From assembly GCA_050872545.1 (NCBI GenBank), contig JBNMHA010000001.1, forward strand, positions 34,221 through 98,220: DNA of 64,000 bases. Reading direction: 5' to 3'. The stretch's first letter is position 1, and every line of letters starts with the position of its first letter. Under the pieces are notes generated by a model, which saw only the letters and a program-made list of their open reading frames with translations, made no database searches and had not been told where the DNA came from. This stretch comes from RGIG8597 sp050872545 (GTDB lineage Bacteria > Spirochaetota > GWE2-31-10). Shown piece by piece: positions 16,879-25,995 of this stretch. A program made the position numbers and the translations under genes.

Positions 16879-18333
16879 ATGAAGAACATATCTTTGCATA
16901 CAAGAACAATTATAACAGCCGCCTCATTAATATTTTTCATTTTCGCTTTAATGTTCATTGGAAGTATTTCTCTATCCAAAAAGCAGATAAAGAAACGATT
17001 CAATGCCGAAATAGAACAATTCAAATCTACAGCTGCCGGCTGCTTATATTTGCCTATAAAGGAAAAACAAACTGAAAACGTATCTGAAATTCTTTCCGGA
17101 TTACTGCAAAAAAAAGATGTCTTGTGCATTGAAATATATCTTGCAAATTCACCTAAAGAAATATTTTTTGCCAAACAAAAAATTGACGGCGATATAAAAG
17201 AAACTACGCTCCCTTTTACCGAAACTCCGAAACAAATTGCAACTCAGATGACGTTGCGTCCAATAGATAACACAGGAATAAGTGCAGGATATATAAGATT
17301 TTTCTTCGATACCGCATCAATGCACGCCGATTACAATGAAGCAAGAAGAAGAAGCTTAATTCTGTTTATTTGCGGCTGGCTTGTATTATCTGCGCTTATA
17401 TATCTTTTTGTTCAAAGAACTTATCTTTCTCCATTAAAAAAATTAACGGTTAATATTGAAAACCTAAGTGTAACTTCTTTCGACAGCCAAATTTACATGA
17501 AAACATTCCAGAATTCTCAAAGAGAATTTGCTGTAATTGAGAACTTTCTGAATCAGTACATAAGAAAAACTGCCAATATTACAGAACGGCTTCAAAATTT
17601 TTTCCGACAACTCAAAGATGTTTCCAAAGAGAACTTGAAGTTATCTTTGGATTTTGAAGATTCTGTTAATTCCGAAGCAAGTGCAATTGAGGAAATTTCG
17701 GCTACGTTGGTAGAATCAAGTGCATCTATTTTAAATATTTCAAACAGCACGCATTCAAGTGCAGAAAAACTTTCTACAAGTGCGGAAAAAGCTAAGGCAA
17801 GCTTTACATTAATAGATCAAATCACTTCGTCAATAACCGATATTTCCGAACAATCTAAAAAAATTCAGAATGCGCTGTCACTGATTTACGATGTTACAAA
17901 TGAAACGGAAATGCTAGCAATGAATGCGTCCATTGAAGCTGCAAAAGCCGGAGAATTCGGAAAGGGTTTTTCTGTTGTAGCAAACGAAATCCGAGAACTG
18001 GCAGAAAAATCGCAGGAATCTGTTTCCGACATAGATGAGAAAATCAAACAGAACAACGAAATTGTAGAAAACACACAAACCGTCATTGCCGACAGTCAAA
18101 AGACATTGAAAGAAATTCTGGAAATGACAGTTGTTTCCGACCAATTTTTGTCACAAATCGCCGTAGCAATTAACGAAACTTCTACCGGACAAGATGAGTT
18201 GTTGAAAGCTGTTGATAATATAAATGCTGCAATGACAAAAATTGTTGGTCTTGTAAGTGAAATGAAGACAAGAGCAAAAAGAATTGATGAAATCTCTTCT
18301 GTAATGGAAAGTGTTCTAAAACAACAGAAGTAA
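16879..18333 (+). CDS. Methyl-accepting chemotaxis protein (short, atypical)
   Basis: A 484-residue chemoreceptor. TM1 is about residues 10-30 and TM2 about 164-183, enclosing a periplasmic sensor of only about 130 residues with no recognised Cache motif. A degenerate HAMP-like segment follows. The signalling domain is complete at its tip: TEMLAMNASIEAAKAGEFGKGFSVVANEIRELAEKS runs in separate blocks around residues 336-372. The C-terminus ends soon after, without a CheR-binding pentapeptide. AAAAGG lies upstream of the ATG. The gene ends in a strong hairpin at 18334-18387. Confidence 0.92.
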   Translation: MKNISLHTRTIITAASLIFFIFALMFIGSISLSKKQIKKRFNAEIEQFKSTAAGCLYLPIKEKQTENVSEILSGLLQKKDVLCIEIYLANSPKEIFFAKQKIDGDIKETTLPFTETPKQIATQMTLRPIDNTGISAGYIRFFFDTASMHADYNEARRRSLILFICGWLVLSALIYLFVQRTYLSPLKKLTVNIENLSVTSFDSQIYMKTFQNSQREFAVIENFLNQYIRKTANITERLQNFFRQLKDVSKENLKLSLDFEDSVNSEASAIEEISATLVESSASILNISNSTHSSAEKLSTSAEKAKASFTLIDQITSSITDISEQSKKIQNALSLIYDVTNETEMLAMNASIEAAKAGEFGKGFSVVANEIRELAEKSQESVSDIDEKIKQNNEIVENTQTVIADSQKTLKEILEMTVVSDQFLSQIAVAINETSTGQDELLKAVDNINAAMTKIVGLVSEMKTRAKRIDEISSVMESVLKQQK

Positions 18334-18387
18334 AAAAAATGAAGTGTATTCCAAATCTTTCGTGTTAGGAAATACACTTCATTTTTT
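18334..18387. terminator. Bidirectional terminator between converging genes
   Basis: Arms AAAAAATGAAGTGTATT (18334-18350) and AATACACTTCATTTTTT (18371-18387) are perfectly complementary over 17 bases, around a 20-base loop. The A/T ends make it usable in both directions, for the chemoreceptor on the plus strand and the small secreted protein on the minus strand. Confidence 0.9.
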
Positions 18388-18414
18388 CATAAGCGACTTA
18401 TTTTATTTAAGCAA

Positions 18415-18834
18415 TTAATTCAAATCAATTTCTATTTCATCAATATTAAATTTTTCGGCAACTTCAGAGCTTACAAGTTCCGCATATCGGTAAACAGAAT
18501 CACTGTGATTATCGGAAAGATAAAGTTTAACAGTATCGGCTTTTTTATTTTTCAAAATGATATTCATTTGAGGTGCAATAGTTTCATCATTTTCAGTAAA
18601 TCGGAAAGCTTTCTTTTCTCTAAAAAATTTATTAGGAACATACAAAACCTTAACTGAATGATCTCGGTCAAAATAATTGATTATAAGACCTTCTCTGCAC
18701 TGAAAAACTTTTTTAATCATATAATTATTTACAGTGTATTTATCTTCTTTTCCTTCTTCAGATGTTTCCTGAGCAAACGCACCCACAGCACAAACGGCAA
18801 ACGCCAAAATAAAAACCAACATTTTTCTATACAT
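18415..18834 (-). CDS. Small secreted protein of unknown function
   Basis: I do not recognise this 139-residue protein. It has a clear signal peptide (hydrophobic MLVFILAFAVCAVGAFA, then AQ) with a probable signal peptidase I site after AFA. The mature part is about 115 residues, charged, mixed alpha/beta, with no cysteines except one and no repeats. The start is ATG 18834, 7 bases after AGGAGG; the TTG codon immediately upstream is less likely. It faces the chemoreceptor gene across a shared terminator and has no operon partner. Confidence 0.75.
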   Translation of the reverse strand: MYRKMLVFILAFAVCAVGAFAQETSEEGKEDKYTVNNYMIKKVFQCREGLIINYFDRDHSVKVLYVPNKFFREKKAFRFTENDETIAPQMNIILKNKKADTVKLYLSDNHSDSVYRYAELVSSEVAEKFNIDEIEIDLN

Positions 18835-19057
18835 CAAAATTCCTCCTTAAATCCTTTTATAGAAACTTCCCATATATTACCGAAAAGCAGTATAAAATCA
18901 AGAAAAAAAAGAGAAAATAATTTACTTTGCCGGAACATTAAGATATACTCCGGCAACAAAAAAACAGATAATCTTAAAGAAAAACTCTGATTCTTATTGA
19001 AGACAAGCTTTAATTTTAATCAAACATTGTGATTTTATAAGGTTAGAAGAGGAGTAA

Positions 19058-19561
19058 ATGTTGGACTTACAAGAATTGCATCTTGCAGTAAACGACACAT
19101 TCAAAGTACTTCCCGCTCCGGGACTGCTCTTATTGTCAAATGACGGAACCCAAAAAAATCTTATTACCATAGGTTGGCTGCAATTCGGAAATCTTTGGAA
19201 CAAATGGACAGTAAACGTTTTCATCCGTCTATCACGTCACTCATTTAAAATATTAAACAACAGCGAATATTTTTCACTGAATGTTTTAGCCCCACAGAAA
19301 TATATAAACCAAATAAATCTGTGTGCACAGACATCCGGCAGAAACTGCGACAAAATAAAAGAAAGCGGATTGACAATTGCTGAAAACAGTGAAACAAAAA
19401 TAATCTCAATAGCCGAAGCTCAAACCGTATTTGAATGCAAAATTCTCAATAAAGTAATGTTGGACAAAGCAAATCTTTCCGACGATTTACACAAAAAATT
19501 TTATTCAAACGATGACTTTCACCAACTTATTACCGCAGAAATACTAAATATTAAAAGATAA
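19058..19561 (+). CDS. Flavin reductase-like FMN-binding protein
   Basis: A 167-residue protein of the flavin reductase/FMN-binding split-barrel family: PAPGLLLLSNDG near the start, NLITIGWLQFGNLWNKWTVN, then SRHSFKILNNSEYFSLNVL, all matching conserved barrel strands. It may reduce FMN with NAD(P)H or act as a simple flavoprotein; the substrate is not evident. GAGGAG is 4 bases before the ATG. The aminotransferase gene follows 10 bases later, so they are probably one operon. Confidence 0.87.
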   Translation: MLDLQELHLAVNDTFKVLPAPGLLLLSNDGTQKNLITIGWLQFGNLWNKWTVNVFIRLSRHSFKILNNSEYFSLNVLAPQKYINQINLCAQTSGRNCDKIKESGLTIAENSETKIISIAEAQTVFECKILNKVMLDKANLSDDLHKKFYSNDDFHQLITAEILNIKR

Positions 19562-19571
19562 GGACTGTACT

Positions 19572-20933
19572 ATGAAAAAAGAAGCAGAAGAAATCAACAG
19601 TATATTAAAAAATTCATCACCTACCTTTTACTCTGTATTAAGCGAATTGGGAAAACGTCTTTACATGCCGAAAGGGATTATTTTCCAAAGCAATCAATCA
19701 AAAAATCATGCAAATCATTATAATGCGTCTATCGGGATTGCCAAAGAAAACATCGGTTTTGACGAAAGCAAAGGCATTACCGTAGAGAATCTTGCGCCGA
19801 TGACGCTTAATTCCATAGGCAAGTATTTTACCGGATTGGGACAAAACGAAATTTTCAATTATGCACCGCAACCCGGACTTCCGGCATTGCGCGACTACTG
19901 GCATGAAAAAATTGTACGCCAAAATCCGTGCCTGAAAAGTAAAGAACAAATAAGCCGTCCTATTTTAACAGGCGGACTGACTCATGCAATAAGTTTGGCA
20001 GCAGAGCTGTTTACCGATCCGGGCGATGAACTTTACCTTGCCGATAAATTTTGGGAAAACTATTCATTGATTTTCGATGTGAGATACCAAGTAAATCTGA
20101 TTCATTATAAATTGTACAAAGATGATTACTCCGGTTTTAACCTCGAATCATTGGAAAATACTTTGCGAAAATCCAAGAAAGACAAGCTGATTATGCTGTT
20201 TAATTTTCCGAATAACCCAACAGGCTACACTGCAACTGAAAAAGAAATGGACGCAATCCGAGATATTTTAGTTCGTATTGCGGAAACTGGAAAAAAACTT
20301 GTCGTTCTGTGCGATGATGCTTATTACGGTTTATTCTACGATAAAGACATTTATCCCGGCTCAATTTTTTCAAAGCTTGCAGGCGTACATGACAACATTG
20401 TTGCTGTAAAAATCGACGGCGTATCGAAAGAATGTTACGCTTGGGGATTTCGAGTTGGTTTCATAACTTTTGCTGATAATTTCCAATCGGAAGACGGTTA
20501 CGGTGTAATGGAAGAAAAAGCAGTCGCCGGCATACGAAGTTCTGTTTCTTCATGTTCCAGCATTGCGCAGTCCGTTTTAAGCCACGCAATAAAAGATGAA
20601 GATTACCCTAAAGAAAAGGCTGAAAAATTTGCAATATTGGAATCACGCGTCGCAAAGGTAAAAGAAATCGTTTACCGTGAAGAATACAAATCTTACTGGG
20701 ACGTTTATCCGTTTAATTCCGGTTATTTTATGTGCCTAAAGATAAAAAATATACCGGCAGAAACAGTCCGCAAACATGCTCTTTTCCGCTATGGATTGGG
20801 TACAATCGCATTTGACCAAGATTTGCGTGTAGCATTCTCGTGCATTTCAGAAGAAAATCTTGAAACTGTTTTCCATATCATAGCTAAATCAATAGAAGAT
20901 ATTAAAAAAGGCGACATTGAAACAGGGAACTAA
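19572..20933 (+). CDS. PLP-dependent aminotransferase class I/II
   Basis: A 453-residue fold-type I aminotransferase. It shows the substrate-proximal FNFPNNPTGYT, the aspartate in VVLCDDAYYGLFYD that contacts the PLP nitrogen, and the PLP lysine in GVSKECYAWGFRVGF. There is no GntR/MocR DNA-binding region, so it is purely metabolic. The specific amino acid substrate cannot be judged. It has AAGGA 8 bases before the ATG, and lies between a flavin reductase-like gene and a ThyX-like gene, all in one direction with gaps of 10 and 6 bases. Confidence 0.9.
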   Translation: MKKEAEEINSILKNSSPTFYSVLSELGKRLYMPKGIIFQSNQSKNHANHYNASIGIAKENIGFDESKGITVENLAPMTLNSIGKYFTGLGQNEIFNYAPQPGLPALRDYWHEKIVRQNPCLKSKEQISRPILTGGLTHAISLAAELFTDPGDELYLADKFWENYSLIFDVRYQVNLIHYKLYKDDYSGFNLESLENTLRKSKKDKLIMLFNFPNNPTGYTATEKEMDAIRDILVRIAETGKKLVVLCDDAYYGLFYDKDIYPGSIFSKLAGVHDNIVAVKIDGVSKECYAWGFRVGFITFADNFQSEDGYGVMEEKAVAGIRSSVSSCSSIAQSVLSHAIKDEDYPKEKAEKFAILESRVAKVKEIVYREEYKSYWDVYPFNSGYFMCLKIKNIPAETVRKHALFRYGLGTIAFDQDLRVAFSCISEENLETVFHIIAKSIEDIKKGDIETGN

Positions 20934-20939
20934 TTAATA

Positions 20940-21512
20940 ATGAAAGTAAGCATAAGAATTAAAAATGAAGATTGGAAACGCGACCTTCAAGAAGCAGCGA
21001 TGAATACTATCAATAAAAAATGGAATGAAGGAAAAGAGCTGACCGAAGAACTGCTGCGAAAATACATAATAAGTGAACATTCGCCTATTCGTGCAGTGGA
21101 ACTGAGAATTACCCTTTATGAAATTCCAAGCCCGAACAGCGTTCACTTTGCTCGTCATGTTCATTCAGTTCCTTATGTTACCACACACCGCCCGGACAGA
21201 ACAGGTCAAGAACGCAGCGTAAATGACACATGCACACATATAATGGATGTAAATATTCAAGCACTGATTGACATGGCACGAAAACGCCTTTGCATCGGGA
21301 AAGTAGACAAAGTAACTTATGCTTATATGCTGGAAATAAAAAAAGAGCTTATTGCAATGGGAAGTTACTACAAAGTAATCGGTGAATGTTTAGTACCAAA
21401 CTGCGTGTACAGAGGCGGCTGCCCGGAATTCAAATCATGTGGGTTCTGCAGCAAATATACCGAAACAGGAATTGCTGAACGTTACAAAAAATACAACGAC
21501 GAGTTATCATAA
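20940..21512 (+). CDS. Divergent ThyX-like (flavin-dependent thymidylate synthase superfamily) protein
   Basis: A 190-residue protein with the general ThyX layout: SEHSPIRAVELRITLYEIP near 42, FARHVHSVPYVTTHRPDR near 67, and a helical C-terminal half. In true ThyX the signature is RHRxxSxNExSxRY; here it is RHVHSVPYVTTHRPDR, so several signature residues differ, and the protein is shorter than the usual 220-250. Near the C-terminus there is a cysteine cluster (CVYRGGCPEFKSCGFC) absent from most ThyX. Function could be thymidylate synthesis or an unrelated flavin reaction. It follows the aminotransferase after 6 bases. Confidence 0.65.
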   Translation: MKVSIRIKNEDWKRDLQEAAMNTINKKWNEGKELTEELLRKYIISEHSPIRAVELRITLYEIPSPNSVHFARHVHSVPYVTTHRPDRTGQERSVNDTCTHIMDVNIQALIDMARKRLCIGKVDKVTYAYMLEIKKELIAMGSYYKVIGECLVPNCVYRGGCPEFKSCGFCSKYTETGIAERYKKYNDELS

Positions 21513-21769
21513 TCTTTCATCACCACGCAGCCTTGCAAAATTCTCTTTGACTGCATACTTTTTCCCTTAATACAAATTCACTTTTTTTTCTTAAAAAGTT
21601 ATAAAGCATACAAAATTTTTTAGGCATTCGAGCTTTGTCTCATTTTTGTTTTTATGAAAATGTAAAAAATGAGAAATTGAAATAATTTTGTTTATAAACT
21701 CTCGTTCTGCTTTAAACCACTTTTTATAACAAAGAAACATGTGAAAACTAATGCAAAAAGAGGCTTTTT

Positions 21770-24682
21770 ATGAAACTTGGACTTGACATTGGCTCTACTA
21801 CAATAAAATGTACAGTTTTGGATGATGACAATAAAATTGTTCATCAATCATACGACCGACACTATTCACGAATAATAGAACAGGCAAAAATACTTTTTAA
21901 TGACCTGTCAAAGAAGTTCCCCGATGCCGAAATGAAAGTTGCAGTTTCGGGTTCCGCCGGAATGGGAATTGCCGACAGTCTGAATCTTCCTTTTATACAA
22001 GAAGTTTATGCTACAAAAGTTGCGGCTGAACATTTTGCCCCAGAAACGGACGCAATCATTGAACTCGGCGGCGAAGACGCAGAAATTCTTTTTCTGACCG
22101 GGAATTTGGAAGTCAGAATGAACGGCTCTTGCGCCGGCGGAACAGGTGCATTTATAGACCAAATGTCTACACTGCTGAATCTGACTGTAGCACAAATGAA
22201 TGAAGAGGCTGCAAAAGCGCAAAAAGTTTATACAATAGCTTCCCGGTGCGGAGTTTTTGCGAAGTCCGATATTCAGCCGTTATTAAATCAAGGTGCATTA
22301 AAAAGTGATATTTCGGCAAGTATATTTGCCGCCGTTGTTAATCAAACTATTGCTGGACTGGCTCAAGGACGTCCGATTGAAGGCAACATTTTATATCTGG
22401 GCGGTCCGCTTACATTTATTTCCGAACTACGCAAAGCATTTGATGAGGCTCTCGGCAAAAAAGGTTTATGCCCGGAAAACTCCCTTTACTTTGTAGCTTT
22501 AGGAAGTGCAATGCAAGCTTCTACATCAATAAAGTTATCTGATGTCGCAGAAAGAATCAGCCATTACAAAGGCAATTGTGCCTCATCTACAACATTGCCG
22601 GCACTTTTCAAAAATGAAGCGGAATACCACGAATTTGCTACTCGCCATGAAAAGGACAAAGTTCCGTGCAGAGACCCAAATTCTTATACCGGAGACGTTT
22701 TTTTAGGAATTGACGCCGGTTCTACTACTATCAAAATGACCGTAATAAATACGGAGCGTGAAATCCTGCTGACAAGTTATCAGTCCAACAGCGGAAATCC
22801 GATTCCTTTGGTGTTAAAATTTTTGGAAGATTTCTACAAGAATCATCCGAATTTGCATTTGGCAGGAGCTGCGGTTACAGGTTACGGAGAGGAAATTATT
22901 AAAAATGCCTTTCTGATTGATGAAAATATTGTTGAGACAGTAGCTCATTTTACTGCCGCAAAAGCATTTTTGCCCGATGTAGAATTCATTATAGATATAG
23001 GCGGTCAAGATATTAAATGTTTTAAAATTGCCAACGGAACAATAGACAATATTTTCCTTAATGAAGCATGTTCCTCCGGCTGCGGTTCATTTTTGCAAAC
23101 ATTTGCAAGTGCGCTCGGATACTCAATTGCAGATTTTGCGAAATTCGGACTGAAAGCCGACCACCCTGTAGATTTAGGCTCACGCTGTACGGTTTTTATG
23201 AATTCATCTGTAAAACAAGCCCAAAAAGACGGCGCAACAATCGAAAATATTTCAGCCGGGTTGTCTATAAGCGTAGTAAAAAATGCACTTTACAAAGTAA
23301 TACGAGTAGGTTCGGCAAATGAACTCGGAACAAAAATAGTAGTTCAGGGCGGAACATTTTTAAATGATGCCGTACTTAGAGCTTTTGAGCAAGAACTAGG
23401 CGTAAATGTTGTTCGTCCGTCATTATCCGGGTTGATGGGTGCATACGGTGCGGCTCTTTACGCTGCCGAACATGTAAAAAACGGCACAACCGTACTTTCT
23501 GCAGAACAATTAAAAACATTTAAACATGAAGTAAAAGCTACGACCTGCGGGCTTTGCAGCAACCACTGTCAACTTACCATAAACACATTCGGAAACGGCA
23601 GAAAATTCATCGGCGGCAACAGATGTGAACGCCCGGTAACAAAGCGCGATTCAATCAACAATTTGGACATGTACCAATATAAACTTGAATTACTGCAAAA
23701 TTACTGCAAGCCACAGACAAATCCGGGCAAGCGTGGAAAAATCGGAATTCCTATGGGGTTGAATTTTTATGAATTGCTTCCGTTCTGGTATGCATTTTTT
23801 ACATCATTGGGTTTTGAAATTGTAACATCTCCTGTATCAAACAGAACTTTGTTTTTGGATGGGCAGCACACGATTCCGTCCGATACAGTTTGTTTCCCGG
23901 CAAAACTACTGCATGGTCATATCAAAGCATTAGCAGATAAAGGAATAAAAAGAATTTTTTATCCTTGTTTGTCGTACAATTTAAATGAAAAACTTGGAGA
24001 CAATCATTACAACTGCCCTGTTGTAGCGTATTATCCGGAAGTTATTCACGCAAATATGCCGGAAATCAAACAAATAGATTTCAAATACGATTACTTAGGA
24101 ATTCACCGAAAAAAAGATTTTCCTAAGAAAGTTCTGCCAATTCTGCAAGATTGGGCAAAAGACATTAAACTTAAAGAAGTTCAAAAAGCTGCGGACAAAG
24201 CATACGAAGCGCATGAAAATTATTTAGCTAAAATTCGTGCAAAAGGTTGGGAAATGATTAACGAAGCCAGAAGCAAAAAAATGCCTATCATCATCCTTGC
24301 CGGCAGACCGTACCACATTGACCCGGAAATTAACCATGGAATTAACAGATTGCTTGCAGCCTGCGGTGTCGCGGTAATATCGGAAGATGTCGTAAGCGAC
24401 AAAGTAGAGCGTTTCCCGACTGCGGTACTGAACCAATGGACTTATCATTCAAGATTGTACGCTGCAGCTAAGTACATCGGAGATGTAAAAGACATGAATT
24501 TAATTCAGCTGGTTTCATTCGGCTGCGGAGTTGACGCAATCACTACAGATGAAGTACGAAGTATCCTTGAAGAAAAAGGAAAAATCTATACACAATTAAA
24601 AATCGATGAAATTACAAATCTGGGTGCGGTAAAAATCAGACTGCGAAGCCTTTTTGCTGCAATCGGTCACAAGGAGAGTTAA
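21770..24682 (+). CDS. Acyl-CoA dehydratase activase-related protein, two BadF/HgdC-type ATPase domains
   Basis: A 970-residue protein with two ASKHA ATPase domains of the BcrAD/BadFG/HgdC family: one starts at LGLDIGSTTIKCTVLDDD (residue 3) and the second at LGIDAGSTTIKMTVIN (about 313). Each has the cysteine that binds a shared 4Fe-4S cluster (SCAGGTGAF; CSSGCGSFLQ). A cysteine motif CGLCSNHC follows near 590, and then a DUF2229 region to the end. Relatives activate 2-hydroxyacyl-CoA dehydratases by ATP-driven electron transfer, but this long type has no proven substrate. The next gene (6 bases on) looks like the missing C-terminal third of the single 1400-residue protein found elsewhere. 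Confidence 0.88.
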   Translation: MKLGLDIGSTTIKCTVLDDDNKIVHQSYDRHYSRIIEQAKILFNDLSKKFPDAEMKVAVSGSAGMGIADSLNLPFIQEVYATKVAAEHFAPETDAIIELGGEDAEILFLTGNLEVRMNGSCAGGTGAFIDQMSTLLNLTVAQMNEEAAKAQKVYTIASRCGVFAKSDIQPLLNQGALKSDISASIFAAVVNQTIAGLAQGRPIEGNILYLGGPLTFISELRKAFDEALGKKGLCPENSLYFVALGSAMQASTSIKLSDVAERISHYKGNCASSTTLPALFKNEAEYHEFATRHEKDKVPCRDPNSYTGDVFLGIDAGSTTIKMTVINTEREILLTSYQSNSGNPIPLVLKFLEDFYKNHPNLHLAGAAVTGYGEEIIKNAFLIDENIVETVAHFTAAKAFLPDVEFIIDIGGQDIKCFKIANGTIDNIFLNEACSSGCGSFLQTFASALGYSIADFAKFGLKADHPVDLGSRCTVFMNSSVKQAQKDGATIENISAGLSISVVKNALYKVIRVGSANELGTKIVVQGGTFLNDAVLRAFEQELGVNVVRPSLSGLMGAYGAALYAAEHVKNGTTVLSAEQLKTFKHEVKATTCGLCSNHCQLTINTFGNGRKFIGGNRCERPVTKRDSINNLDMYQYKLELLQNYCKPQTNPGKRGKIGIPMGLNFYELLPFWYAFFTSLGFEIVTSPVSNRTLFLDGQHTIPSDTVCFPAKLLHGHIKALADKGIKRIFYPCLSYNLNEKLGDNHYNCPVVAYYPEVIHANMPEIKQIDFKYDYLGIHRKKDFPKKVLPILQDWAKDIKLKEVQKAADKAYEAHENYLAKIRAKGWEMINEARSKKMPIIILAGRPYHIDPEINHGINRLLAACGVAVISEDVVSDKVERFPTAVLNQWTYHSRLYAAAKYIGDVKDMNLIQLVSFGCGVDAITTDEVRSILEEKGKIYTQLKIDEITNLGAVKIRLRSLFAAIGHKES

Positions 24683-24687
24683 TTCTT

Positions 24688-25995
24688 ATGAAAGAAAATA
24701 TAACAGATGATGTAAACAATAGACTGCGTGACAGTCAGGGAAGAGTTCTTTTCACAAAAGATATGAAAGATTTCACCATTTTGATTCCGATGATGCTTCC
24801 TATTCATTTTACACTGATAAAAAATGTTTTTAATCACGCCGGTTACAATATGGAGCTGCTGACAAACACCGGACCTGCCGTAGTACAGGAAGGGCTGAAA
24901 TATGTTCACAACGACACATGCTATCCGGCATTGCTGGTTATCGGGCAGTTAATAGATGCACTAAAAAGCGGAAAATACGATGTAAACAAAACAGCGTTAA
25001 TCATTACACAAACCGGCGGAGGCTGCCGTGCATCCAACTACATCCACCTGCTGCGTAAAGCATTAAATAAAGCCGGATTCGGTTTTGTTCCGGTAATTTC
25101 GCTTAACATCGGCGGCTTGGAAAAAAATGCCGGCTTCAAATTGACAATTCCGATTCTACGCCGAGCAATTGCCGCATTAGCTTACGGTGATGTGCTTATG
25201 ACATTGAATAATCAAGTAAAAGCATACGAGGACAATCCCGGTGAAACCAAAAAGCTTACAGATGAATGGGTAGCAAAACTTGCCGATGAAGTAAGCTGCG
25301 ACAGAGGTTTAACAACAAAAGAAATGGAGAAAAATCTTCATGCAATAATAAAATCATTCAGTGATATTCCGCGCCATGTTGTTCCTAAAGTGAAAGTCGG
25401 AATTGTCGGTGAAATTTTTGTTAAATATTCCGGTCTGGGAAATAACGAACTGGAAGCTTTCCTTGCGTCACAAGACTGTGAAGTTATGGTGCCGGGTTTA
25501 ATGGGATTTATGCTGTTCAAAATTGACAACCGACTGGAAGATATTCGACTTTACGGCGGAAGCCGCATGAAAAAAATCGTAGTTTCCATATTAATGCAAT
25601 TCTTTACAAAGATGGAAACTCTTATGATTGATATTTTCAAAGATTATCCAGAATTTATTCCGCCTTCATCATATAAGCACACAAAATCATTAGTAAAAGG
25701 AATGATCGGCTACGGAAATAAAATGGGCGAAGGCTGGCTTCTTACCGCCGAAATTCTCGAACTTATTGAACTAGGTTATGCAAATGTTGTTTGTACGCAA
25801 CCTTTCGGATGTCTGCCAAATCATATTTGCGCAAAAGGTATGATTCATAAAATCAGAGAAAGATACAATGACGCAAATATTGTCGCTGTAGACTACGACC
25901 CGGGCGCAACAAAAGTTAATCAGGAAAACAGAATAAAGCTCATGCTTTCTATTGCACGGGAAAATCTCGCAGGAAAAAATAAAACTCATGAGTAA
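24688..25995 (+). CDS. 2-hydroxyacyl-CoA dehydratase-like protein, partner of the upstream activase
   Basis: A 435-residue protein resembling the C-terminal part of long activase/dehydratase-like proteins. It has HNDTCYPALLVIGQLIDAL, QTGGGCRASNYIHLLRKAL and a late VCTQPFGCLPNHICAKG, cysteine-containing segments typical of iron-sulfur binding in the HgdB-like fold. AAGGAG precedes the ATG by 9 bases. Encoded separately from its presumed partner, it probably forms a complex with it. Substrate and pathway are unknown. Confidence 0.85.
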   Translation: MKENITDDVNNRLRDSQGRVLFTKDMKDFTILIPMMLPIHFTLIKNVFNHAGYNMELLTNTGPAVVQEGLKYVHNDTCYPALLVIGQLIDALKSGKYDVNKTALIITQTGGGCRASNYIHLLRKALNKAGFGFVPVISLNIGGLEKNAGFKLTIPILRRAIAALAYGDVLMTLNNQVKAYEDNPGETKKLTDEWVAKLADEVSCDRGLTTKEMEKNLHAIIKSFSDIPRHVVPKVKVGIVGEIFVKYSGLGNNELEAFLASQDCEVMVPGLMGFMLFKIDNRLEDIRLYGGSRMKKIVVSILMQFFTKMETLMIDIFKDYPEFIPPSSYKHTKSLVKGMIGYGNKMGEGWLLTAEILELIELGYANVVCTQPFGCLPNHICAKGMIHKIRERYNDANIVAVDYDPGATKVNQENRIKLMLSIARENLAGKNKTHE

